A stretch of 7,915 nt of DNA from NCBI GenBank assembly GCA_041476545.1, contig JBGOTP010000251.1, positions 1-7,915 of the forward strand. The letters run 5' to 3'. Below, one piece after another: positions 1 through 5,168 of this stretch (positions within the stretch are counted from its first letter, which is position 1; every line of letters begins with the position of its first letter). Under the pieces are notes generated by a model. That model was not told the DNA's origin. It searched no databases and was given only the letters and a program-made list of their open reading frames with translations. The position numbers and the translations under genes were made by a program. The DNA comes from JBGOTP01 sp041476545 (GTDB taxonomy: Bacteria; Acidobacteriota; Vicinamibacteria; Vicinamibacterales; CAVVIG01).

Positions 1-822
1 AAGACCACGCTGGCCTACGTGATCGCGAACGAGCTGGGCGTGGCGATTCGCGCGACATCGGGACCGGCCATCGAAAAGCCGGGCGACCTCGTGGGGATCG
101 TGACGAACCTCGACCGGGGCGAAGTCCTCTTCATCGACGAGATCCATCGCATGTCCCCGGCGATCGAGGAAATCCTGTATCCCGCGCTCGAAGACTACGA
201 AGTCGACATCATCATCGGCCAGGGCCCCAGCGCGCGCACGGTCAAGGTTCCGCTCAAGCCGTTCACCCTCGTCGGCGCGACGACCCGCACCGGTCTGCTG
301 ACGTCGCCGCTGCGATCGCGCTTCGGCATCACGCATCGTCTGGAGTTCTATACGCCGGGGGATCTGGACGAAATCATCCGGCGATCGGCGAAGATTCTCG
401 ATGTGCCGATCGACGACGAGGCGGCGGCCGAAATCTCCCGGCGCGCGCGGGGAACCCCGCGGATTGCCAATCGGCTGCTGCGCCGGGTTCGCGACTACGC
501 ACAGGTCCGTGCCGCTGGTACGATTACCCTCGCCGTTGCCCACGCGGGGCTCGAGCTGCTCGAGGTCGACGAGCACGGATTCGACGAAGTCGATCGCAAG
601 GTGCTCAGGACCATCATCGAAAAATTCGGGGGAGGTCCGGTCGGTCTCAACACGATCGCCGCGGCGATCAGTGAAGAGAAAGACGCCATCGAGGATATCT
701 ACGAACCGTTCCTCATCCAGATCGGGTTTCTGGATCGCACGCCGCGTGGCCGTGTCGCCACGCCGCGCGCCTACGACTACTTCGGGCTCAAGGCGCCCGG
801 GAGGGATTCAACGCTGTGGTGA
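1..822 (+). CDS. ruvB: Holliday junction branch-migration helicase RuvB (5' end cut off)
   Basis: RuvB is the AAA+ motor that, with RuvA, drives branch migration of Holliday junctions in recombinational repair. The window opens inside the Walker A loop: the first residues read KTTLA, the end of the family's GPPGLGKTTLA. The 273 residues present are thus roughly the last four-fifths of a protein usually about 340 residues long. Visible in order are Walker B FIDEIHRM (window residues 44-51), the sensor-1 stretch TLVGATTRTG (89-98), the arginine-finger motif SPLRSRFG (102-109), sensor 2 RGTPRIANRLLRR, and the C-terminal winged-helix DNA-binding domain (GGGPVGLNTIAAAI, then the hallmark EPFLIQIGFLDRTPRGR near the end). 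No residue looks damaged. The reading frame is open from base 1, so the true start lies upstream. Its TGA overlaps the GTG start of fabH, which implies translational coupling. Identification is secure. Confidence 0.97.
   Translation, partial: KTTLAYVIANELGVAIRATSGPAIEKPGDLVGIVTNLDRGEVLFIDEIHRMSPAIEEILYPALEDYEVDIIIGQGPSARTVKVPLKPFTLVGATTRTGLLTSPLRSRFGITHRLEFYTPGDLDEIIRRSAKILDVPIDDEAAAEISRRARGTPRIANRLLRRVRDYAQVRAAGTITLAVAHAGLELLEVDEHGFDEVDRKVLRTIIEKFGGGPVGLNTIAAAISEEKDAIEDIYEPFLIQIGFLDRTPRGRVATPRAYDYFGLKAPGRDSTLW
799..805 (+). promoter_or_regulatory. Shine-Dalgarno for fabH, inside the ruvB 3' end
   Basis: GGGAGGG lies 10 nt before the GTG at 816 and 13 nt before a second GTG at 819 that overlaps the ruvB stop. 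It is the only strong purine tract near any possible fabH start. The alternative TTG at 891 has only an AGGAG at 869-873, too far upstream. This supports the upstream GTG start and so the long FabH N-terminus. Confidence 0.5.
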
Positions 823-1892
823 GCCCGGCAGAACACGACGCCAGCGGACCAAAGGGCAAGACGGCTTCAGGAGTTCAGACAAAACGCGGGTTGCGGTGCG
901 GCGGGCGGGCGACGACCATCCGGTCGCTCGCGACCTACGTCCCGCCGCGTGTGCTGACCAACGCTGATCTGGAGAAGATGGTCGAGACGACCGACGAGTG
1001 GATCCTGCAGCGGACGGGCGTTCGCGAGCGGCACATTGTGGATCCGGGGGTCGCCACCTCGGACCTCGCCAAAGAAGCGGCGTTGACCGCCATCGAGAGG
1101 GCCGGGCTGACGCCGGACGATATCGGGTTCATCGTCGTCGGCACGGTCACGCCCGACATGATGTTTCCGAGTACCGCCTGCCTGCTGCAACGCAAGATTG
1201 GCGCGCACCGGGCGTGGGGATTCGACTTGAGCGCGGCGTGCTCGGGATTTACCTACGCGCTCACGACCGCCAGCCACATCGTGGCCAGCGGGGCACACGA
1301 CCACGCGCTCGTCGTCGGCGCCGACGTGATGACGAGCATCATCGACTACCAGGATCGCGCGACCTGCGTGATTTTCGGCGACGGCGCGGGCGCCTGCGTC
1401 GTGTCGGCGGCCGAAGACGACGACCATGCGATTCTCGACTTCGAGCACGAGATCGACGGCAGCGGCGGACCGGCGCTGTGCATGCCCGCCGGCGGCAGCC
1501 TGCATCCCCCGTCGCACGAGACCGTCGACGGGCGCCTGCACTACGTCAAGCAGGACGGCCAGACGGTGTTCAAGTTCGCGGTGCGGAAGACCGAGGAAAT
1601 TGCCCGCCGGATTCTCGATCGCAACGGCTTGACGCCGGACGACCTCGATCTGTTCGTCTCGCACCAGGCGAACCGCCGGATTATTCAGTCGGCGACCGAA
1701 AAGCTCGGCATCGATCCGAACAAGGTGATCATCAACATCGAATGCTTCGGCAACACCACGGCCGCGACCATTCCGCTGGCACTGAACGATGCCGTGTCGT
1801 CGGGGCGGTTGAAGAAAGGTCATCTCGTGCTGCTCGCGTCGGTCGGCGCCGGGTTCACGGTTGGTTCCGTGCTCCTGCGCTGGGGCTTTTGA
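816..1892 (+). CDS. fabH: beta-ketoacyl-ACP synthase III (FabH)
   Basis: FabH starts type II fatty-acid synthesis in the cytoplasm by condensing acetyl-CoA (or a short branched acyl-CoA) with malonyl-ACP. The thiolase fold is clear, with all three catalytic residues: Cys142 in SAACSGF, His283 in VSHQANRR and Asn313 in FGNTTAATIP. The N-terminal signature YVPPRVLTNADLEKMVETTDEWI and RTGVRERHI is also standard. At 358 residues it is about 30 longer than usual; the excess lies before residue 34 and looks unconserved (Lys/Gly/Ser-rich). I chose GTG 816 because of the Shine-Dalgarno tract at 799-805 and the overlap with ruvB. GTG 819 is possible, and TTG 891 would give a more typical 333-residue protein but has no ribosome site. 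Related thiolase-fold synthases that use other starters cannot be excluded, but the motifs fit FabH best. The start is less certain than the function. Confidence 0.93.
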   Translation: MVSPAEHDASGPKGKTASGVQTKRGLRCGGRATTIRSLATYVPPRVLTNADLEKMVETTDEWILQRTGVRERHIVDPGVATSDLAKEAALTAIERAGLTPDDIGFIVVGTVTPDMMFPSTACLLQRKIGAHRAWGFDLSAACSGFTYALTTASHIVASGAHDHALVVGADVMTSIIDYQDRATCVIFGDGAGACVVSAAEDDDHAILDFEHEIDGSGGPALCMPAGGSLHPPSHETVDGRLHYVKQDGQTVFKFAVRKTEEIARRILDRNGLTPDDLDLFVSHQANRRIIQSATEKLGIDPNKVIINIECFGNTTAATIPLALNDAVSSGRLKKGHLVLLASVGAGFTVGSVLLRWGF

Positions 1893-1894
1893 AA

Positions 1895-1922
1895 GTTAGA
1901 AGTTAGAAGTCAGAAGTCAGAA
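1895..1922 (+). repeat. 7-bp tandem repeat GTYAGAA, four copies
   Basis: Two copies of GTTAGAA (1895-1908) are followed by two of GTCAGAA (1909-1922) and the beginning of another unit (GTAG). The run fills nearly all the gap between the fabH stop and the GTG of the next gene. Its AGAAG parts may act as a weak ribosome site for that gene. It is purine-rich on the + strand, unlike the coding sequence around it. Confidence 0.9.
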
Positions 1923-1925
1923 GTA

Positions 1926-2573
1926 GTGCCCCGAATATTCGTCCTGTCGCCAGCCAACTGCGGTGGATCCCGCGCGAAACAGGTCGCCTCGCCGCGGTCG
2001 ACCACCGCGCTTGCTGAGCAGTTGCGCTCGCGTGACGGCGCGCCGCTCGGCGATCTGTTCGCGTTCGTGAGCGGCTTGTACTTCCGCGGCAAGCTGGCGT
2101 ACGCGCGCCGGTTCGCTGCCCCGGCTGATCGCGGCAACTCGGGTGTCCATGTCATTACTCCCAACCTAGGGCTGAGAAGCCCGGAGACTCGGATCACGCG
2201 ATCGACGCTGCTGGCCTTCGCCGGGGCCGACGTGCATCCGGATAACCTCGCCTATCGCCGGCCGCTCGAGGTGAGCGCCCGCGCGCTGGCCCGCGCGATT
2301 GGCGGGGACGGCGAGGTCGTGCTCCTCGGCAGCATTGCCTCGCCGAAGTATGTGACGGTCCTGCTCGACATCTTCGGTGAGCGTCTGCGCTTCCCGCTGG
2401 AGTTTGTCGGGCGCGGCGACATGAGCCGCGGCGGTTTGCTGCTGCGGAGGGCGTCCGAGGGACAGGAACTGGAGTACGCGCCGGTCGTGGGCGCCGTTCT
2501 GCACGGTGCCCGCCCGCCGAAGCTGCCGCCGCTCCCACGAATGGCGGGCCTGGATGGACGTCGCCGACTTTGA
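1926..2573 (+). CDS. conserved-looking protein of unknown function
   Basis: I cannot assign a function. The 215-residue product has no signal peptide and no membrane segment, so it is probably cytoplasmic. It looks like a compact conserved protein. The N-terminus reads IFVLSPANCGGSRAKQV, followed by LGDLFAFVSGLYFRGKLAYARRF (residues 41-63), VITPNLGL (76-83), EVVLLGSIASPKYVTVL (130-146) and a Gly-rich block FVGRGDMSRGGLLLR (160-174) ending in PVVGAVLHGARPP. I believe I have seen this motif pattern in uncharacterised bacterial proteins, but cannot confirm it without a search. The start is GTG 1926, directly after the 7-bp repeat; the hydrophobic strand IFVLSPA follows at once, so little could be missing. 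No strong Shine-Dalgarno is present. The last 20 nt overlap the queA start, so the two are probably co-translated, which hints at but does not show a link to tRNA or nucleobase metabolism. Being real is near certain; its role is open. Confidence 0.88.
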   Translation: MPRIFVLSPANCGGSRAKQVASPRSTTALAEQLRSRDGAPLGDLFAFVSGLYFRGKLAYARRFAAPADRGNSGVHVITPNLGLRSPETRITRSTLLAFAGADVHPDNLAYRRPLEVSARALARAIGGDGEVVLLGSIASPKYVTVLLDIFGERLRFPLEFVGRGDMSRGGLLLRRASEGQELEYAPVVGAVLHGARPPKLPPLPRMAGLDGRRRL

Positions 2574-3756
2574 TTTCGACCTTCCAACGGAACTGATTGC
2601 GCAGGAACCGCCGGCCGAGCGTGGCGCGTCGCGGCTGCTGCACCTCGATCGCGTCAGCGGCGCAATCACGCACACGCACATGTCCGCGTTGCCCGCGCTC
2701 CTTCGACCAGGAGACGTTCTGGTTGTCAACGATACGCGCGTCTTTCCCGCGCGGCTGCTCGGCCGGCGTGTGCCGAGCGGCGGGGCGGTCGAGTGTCTCT
2801 TGATCGCGCCGCTCGACGGGGAGGCGGAGCCAGACCGGGGCCTGACCCCAACGAGCGAATTGGCGTCAGGCCAGCGTCCGACGCCGTTACGGAGCGAACA
2901 ACGCTGGCACGCCCTCATGCACCCCGGCCAGAAACTGAAGGTCGGCTCCCGCGTCGTCTTCCAAGGATCCGCGTTCGAGGGCAACGCCGCTACTCTCAAC
3001 GGCGAGATCGTGGGGCGCGGATCGTTCGGGCGGCGTGTGATTCGGCTCTGGGTCGACGCGGACGAATCATCCGTCAGCCCGAGCGAATCGAGCCGGGTCG
3101 ACGCGATCGTCGACGCGATCGTCGACGCGATCGGTCACGTGCCATTGCCGCCCTACATCAAGCGCCGCGACGAGCCCGCGGATCGCGAGCGCTATCAGAC
3201 CGTTTTTGCCGCCGCGCGCGGTTCAGTGGCGGCGCCGACCGCGGGGCTCCACTTCAGTGAGCCGCTCCTCGCGGACCTGCGCGCGCGGGGCGTGGACACG
3301 GTGGGTATTACGCTTCACGTAGGATACGGAACGTTCCAGCCCGTCCGCGTCGATCGCGTCGAGGACCATCGTCTCGAGCCAGAACACTATGAAGTCGGTC
3401 AGGCGGCGGCCGACGCCATCAACCGTGCGCTCGACGAGCGCCGCCGCGTCGTCGCGGTCGGGACAACGACGACGAGGACACTGGAGGCGGTTGCGAGGGC
3501 AAACGGCGGCCGGCTGGTTGCAGGGGGCGGCGCCACCAATCTCTTCATTTTCCCCGGTTTCCCGTTTCGCGTGATTCAAGGCCTGATCACCAACTTCCAC
3601 GTGCCGCGATCGTCGCTCCTGATGCTGGTCTCCGCGTTTGCCGGCCGGGAGCACGTGCTCGAGGCGTACGCTGAGGCGATTGCGCGGAAGTATCGCTTCT
3701 ACAGCTATGGGGACGCAATGCTCGTTCTGCCCTCAGCCCTTGCCCCTCAGCCCTGA
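2554..3756 (+). CDS. queA: S-adenosylmethionine:tRNA ribosyltransferase-isomerase (QueA)
   Basis: QueA transfers and isomerises the ribose of S-adenosylmethionine onto 7-aminomethyl-7-deazaguanine at position 34 of GUN-anticodon tRNAs, making epoxyqueuosine. Family motifs are intact: DFDFDLPTELIAQEP (5-19), VVNDTRVFPARL (57-68), GHVPLPPYIKR (194-204), RYQTVFA then GSVAAPTAGLHF (223-234), HVGYGTFQPV (255-264), GGATNLFIFPGFPF (325-338) and FHVPRSSLLMLV (348-359). ATG 2554 is chosen because the family N-terminus begins there; upstream frame is unconserved. It has no strong ribosome site and overlaps the previous gene by 20 nt, so coupling is likely. At 400 residues it is about 40-50 longer than usual. 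The excess has three sources: a hydrophilic insert at residues 88-116 holding a hairpin-forming repeat, a triple VDAI repeat at 182-193, and a tail PSALAPQP made by an 11-bp direct duplication. None breaks a conserved motif, so the enzyme is probably active. Confidence 0.96.
   Translation: MDVADFDFDLPTELIAQEPPAERGASRLLHLDRVSGAITHTHMSALPALLRPGDVLVVNDTRVFPARLLGRRVPSGGAVECLLIAPLDGEAEPDRGLTPTSELASGQRPTPLRSEQRWHALMHPGQKLKVGSRVVFQGSAFEGNAATLNGEIVGRGSFGRRVIRLWVDADESSVSPSESSRVDAIVDAIVDAIGHVPLPPYIKRRDEPADRERYQTVFAAARGSVAAPTAGLHFSEPLLADLRARGVDTVGITLHVGYGTFQPVRVDRVEDHRLEPEHYEVGQAAADAINRALDERRRVVAVGTTTTRTLEAVARANGGRLVAGGGATNLFIFPGFPFRVIQGLITNFHVPRSSLLMLVSAFAGREHVLEAYAEAIARKYRFYSYGDAMLVLPSALAPQP
2839..2872 (+). 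repeat. 13-bp inverted repeat (hairpin) inside queA
   Basis: GGCCTGACCCCAA (2839-2851) and TTGGCGTCAGGCC (2860-2872) are complementary at 12 of 13 positions, with an 8-nt loop. The element lies in the QueA insert between LLIAPL and RWHALMHPG, a junction with no such segment in the usual family sequence. It is read in frame as GLTPTSELASG. It resembles a small REP-like or palindromic dispersed element that landed in a tolerated loop. Confidence 0.75.
3097..3132 (+). repeat. 12-bp perfect tandem triplication in queA
   Basis: GTCGACGCGATC is repeated three times without a mismatch and in frame, encoding VDAI-VDAI-VDAI just before the conserved GHVPLPPYIKR motif. The identity of all three copies, including third positions, argues for recent expansion by slippage or unequal exchange. 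Each unit carries the palindrome GTCGAC. Confidence 0.95.
3730..3754 (+). repeat. 11-bp direct repeat at the queA 3' end
   Basis: CCCTCAGCCCT occurs at 3730-3740 and 3744-3754, separated by TGC. Together the copies encode the last residues of QueA (PSALAPQP) and supply the T of the stop codon. QueA proteins commonly end soon after YGDAMLVL, so the duplication probably created a short C-terminal tail. Confidence 0.85.
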
Positions 3757-3826
3757 TTCTGCAACGCGCTTTCAGTTCCCGATTTGTTTCGTGTCCTTCG
3801 TGACATCGTGATACACAAGCGTGAAC
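3757..3826 (+). other. queA to DHS-family spacer with a short TTCGTG repeat
   Basis: This 70-nt gap has no terminator hairpin with a T run and no convincing promoter. It holds three near copies of TTCGTG: 3788-3793, 3797-3802, and a partial copy at 3806-3810. There is no Shine-Dalgarno before the next gene. The downstream gene may be transcribed from the upstream operon or from a promoter I cannot recognise. Confidence 0.5.
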
Positions 3827-4798
3827 ATGCCCTTTCCCTACGACGAATTCGATCTCTCCGGCATCCAGACGTATCCGCTCAAGTCGCGGCCGAGCAAGGC
3901 GCGCGCGGAAGATTTTGGACGGCCCTGCGCTCCGAACGCGACGATTCGCGAATTTCTCGACTCGCTCCCCGCTATCCTCGCCGCCGCCGATTTCAAAGTT
4001 GTCGCCCGCGCCATCGCGGACGCCCGGCGCGCGAGCGGCGTCGTGTGGGGCGTGGGCGCGCACGTCATCAAGACGGGCCTCGGACCGGTGCTCATCGACC
4101 TGATGGAGCGCGGATTCGTCTCGGCCATCGCCACCAACGGTGCGGCGGTGATCCACGACTTCGAGGTGGCGCTCGTCGGAGCGACCTCGGAGGATGTCGA
4201 CGAGACACTCGGTCCCGGCAAGTTCGGGATGGCGGAGGAAACCGGGAGGCTGTTGAACGGCGCCATCAACGACGGCGTCGACCGCGGTCTCGGGGTCGGG
4301 CAGGCCGTCAGCCAGTTTCTCGCGGACAAGCAACCGCAGTTCGCACGCATGAGCGTGCTGGTGGCCGCCGCGCGCCTCGGGATTCCGGTCACGACGCACA
4401 TCGCGATCGGCACCGACATCATCCACATGCACCCTGCGGCGTCCGGCCGGGCGCTCGGCGAGGGCAGCCTGCGCGACTTCCGCTATTTCGTCGCCAACGT
4501 GGCGCGCCTCGACAAGGGCGTCTACATCAACTGCGGATCAGCCGTGGTGCTGCCGGAAGTGTTTCTCAAGGCGGTGGCGCTCGTGCGCAACCAGGGCATT
4601 CCGCTGTCGGGCCTGACCACGGTCAATCTCGACTTCGTCCGCTCGTACCGTCCGCAGACCAACGTCGTCGCGCGTCCCACCGCGGGAACGGGTCGCGGGT
4701 ACTCGCTCATCGGTCATCACGAGCTGATGATTCCGCTGCTCGCCGCGGCGATTCTGGACGCGGACCTGGCTCTTGGGTCCGCTAATTCCGCGTGTTAA
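3827..4798 (+). CDS. deoxyhypusine synthase family protein, apparently without the catalytic lysine
   Basis: The 323-residue product has the NAD-dependent deoxyhypusine synthase fold by motif: VVWGVGAHVIKTGLGPVLIDLM (72-93), the TTAGG-like strand SAIATNGAAVIHDFEVAL (99-116), GIPVTTHIAIGTDIIHMHP (185-203), GEGSLRDFRYFV (211-222) and VYINCGSAVVLPEVFLKAV (232-250). True DHS attaches aminobutyl from spermidine to eIF5A; bacteria lack eIF5A, and some bacterial homologues make homospermidine. In those enzymes a lysine in a SWGKI-type motif near the C-terminus forms the imine. The matching stretch here (about 278-305, ARPTAGTGRGYSLIGHHELMIPLL) contains no lysine. The conserved NAD-type motifs suggest a nucleotide-dependent enzyme of altered chemistry, so I give no gene symbol. 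ATG 3827 is preferred; GTG 3821 is two codons upstream, and neither has a clear ribosome site. The gene ends 14 nt before a tRNA. Family membership is strong; substrate is unknown. Confidence 0.85.
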   Translation: MPFPYDEFDLSGIQTYPLKSRPSKARAEDFGRPCAPNATIREFLDSLPAILAAADFKVVARAIADARRASGVVWGVGAHVIKTGLGPVLIDLMERGFVSAIATNGAAVIHDFEVALVGATSEDVDETLGPGKFGMAEETGRLLNGAINDGVDRGLGVGQAVSQFLADKQPQFARMSVLVAAARLGIPVTTHIAIGTDIIHMHPAASGRALGEGSLRDFRYFVANVARLDKGVYINCGSAVVLPEVFLKAVALVRNQGIPLSGLTTVNLDFVRSYRPQTNVVARPTAGTGRGYSLIGHHELMIPLLAAAILDADLALGSANSAC

Positions 4799-4801
4799 CA
4801 T
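4773..4801 (+). promoter_or_regulatory. possible weak promoter for the tRNA
   Basis: TTGGGT (4773-4778) and TAACAT (4796-4801) are 17 nt apart and sit in the only AT-rich patch near the tRNA, overlapping the stop of the preceding gene. They match the -35 and -10 consensus at 3 of 6 and 4 of 6 positions. A start about 7 nt downstream would leave a leader of about 5 nt. The match is weak; the tRNA could instead be cut from a longer transcript. Confidence 0.25.
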
Positions 4802-4812
4802 CAAAAGTTCTG

Positions 4813-4889
4813 GCCGGAGTAGCTCAGCTGGTGAGAGCACGCGTCTCATAAGCGCGGGGTCGGCGGTTCGAATCCGCCCTCCGGCACCA
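4813..4889 (+). tRNA. tRNA-Met (anticodon CAT), elongator type
   Basis: A full cloverleaf folds by eye. The acceptor stem pairs GCCGGAG (4813-4819) with CTCCGGC (4879-4885) perfectly. The D stem is GCTC/GAGC around a 9-nt loop. The anticodon stem CGCGT/GCGCG holds the loop CTCATAA with CAT at 4847-4849. The variable loop is GGGTC, and the T arm is GGCGG-TTCGAAT-CCGCC. Discriminator A4886 is followed by an encoded CCA. The paired G1-C72 and the absence of three G-C pairs next to the anticodon loop rule out an initiator. Of the two other CAT tRNAs, elongator Met is favoured over Ile2 (the lysidine substrate of TilS) because the C27-G43 pair and GGGTC variable loop match elongator Met of E. coli. 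The G4-C69 and G5-C68 pairs differ from the C-G pairs TilS prefers in E. coli. Ile2 is not fully excluded. Confidence 0.95.
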
Positions 4890-4896
4890 CTTTGGG

Positions 4897-5043
4897 CCGC
4901 GGGTAGGGCAGGTAAGCCGGGTGGGGCAGGTAGGCCGGGTGGGGCAGGCAAGGAAGCTTGCCGGGTAGGGCAGGTGGGCCGGTTTGGGCCCGGTAGGGCA
5001 GGTGGGCCGGGTGGGGCAGGTAAGACGGGATGAGGCAGGTTGG
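4897..5043 (+). repeat. G-rich degenerate tandem array, ~18-bp unit, about seven copies
   Basis: The consensus unit is CCGGGTGGGGCAGGTARG. Copies begin near 4897, 4917, 4935, 4961, 4979, 5007 and 5025. Three are close to 18 bp. The third carries an 8-nt insertion that makes a perfect 6-bp hairpin (GGCAAG/CTTGCC, 4947-4962), and the fifth has about 10 extra bases. Closely spaced G runs (for example 4919-4921, 4923-4926, 4937-4939, 4941-4944) could support G-quadruplex-like folding. No reading frame here is convincing as a gene. The array starts 7 nt after the tRNA CCA end. Confidence 0.9.
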
Positions 5044-5051
5044 CGAATGCT

Positions 5052-5162
5052 CTTACCTCTCAGCCCTACCCGCCTTACCTGCCCCGCCTGCCTCACCCCC
5101 CGCCTTACCCGCCCTATCAACCCGACCGGCCCTATTCGTCTACCCGGCCTACCAGCCAGGCC
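5052..5162 (-). repeat. C-rich continuation of the array in inverted orientation
   Basis: After about 5050 the same kind of unit appears on the other strand (CTTACC, CTGCCCC and CTACCCG words). The 17 nt at 5013-5029 pair with 5069-5085 with one A-C mismatch, so the two halves can form a long imperfect hairpin. The frame of tilS is open through this segment and would read as Pro/Tyr-rich, but it lies before the likely start. Together with the G-rich half this explains the 279-nt gap between the tRNA and tilS; I see no gene or canonical terminator in it. Confidence 0.85.
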
Positions 5163-5168
5163 TTGGTC

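Noticed and set aside
867..1823. Long antisense open frame opposite fabH
   Set aside because: Its composition is Arg/Gly/Ala-rich with no recognisable motif, as expected for the complement of a high-GC gene whose sense strand is certain. Similar antisense frames opposite queA, the DHS-family gene, tilS and ftsH were rejected for the same reason.
3784..3814. Promoter before the DHS-family gene (TTGTTT with TGATAC)
   Set aside because: The -10 match is only 2 of 6 and the spacing is 19 nt, so it is not supportable.
4813..4889. Initiator tRNA-fMet
   Set aside because: The first acceptor pair is G-C instead of the unpaired C1-A72, and the anticodon stem lacks three consecutive G-C pairs next to the loop.
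4870..4889. tRNA 3' end as an attachment site for an integrated element
   Set aside because: No second copy of the tRNA 3' end and no integrase or phage gene is visible; a housekeeping gene follows the repeat.
4947..4962. Rho-independent terminator after the tRNA
   Set aside because: The GGCAAG/CTTGCC hairpin has only a 6-bp stem and no T run follows it; it is better seen as part of the repeat.
4824..5120. Small genes over the tRNA and repeat (both strands) with Cys-Pro-Thr or Gly-Gly-Ala runs
   Set aside because: The frames cross the tRNA and consist only of translated repeat; no ribosome site or plausible protein.
4897..5162. CRISPR array
   Set aside because: The units are degenerate and directly abutting, with no unique spacers of even length, and no cas gene is present.
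5040..5168. N-terminal extension of TilS starting at TTG 5040
   Set aside because: The frame is open, but it only translates the C-rich repeat into Pro/Tyr-rich sequence. The conserved protein starts after ATG 5169.
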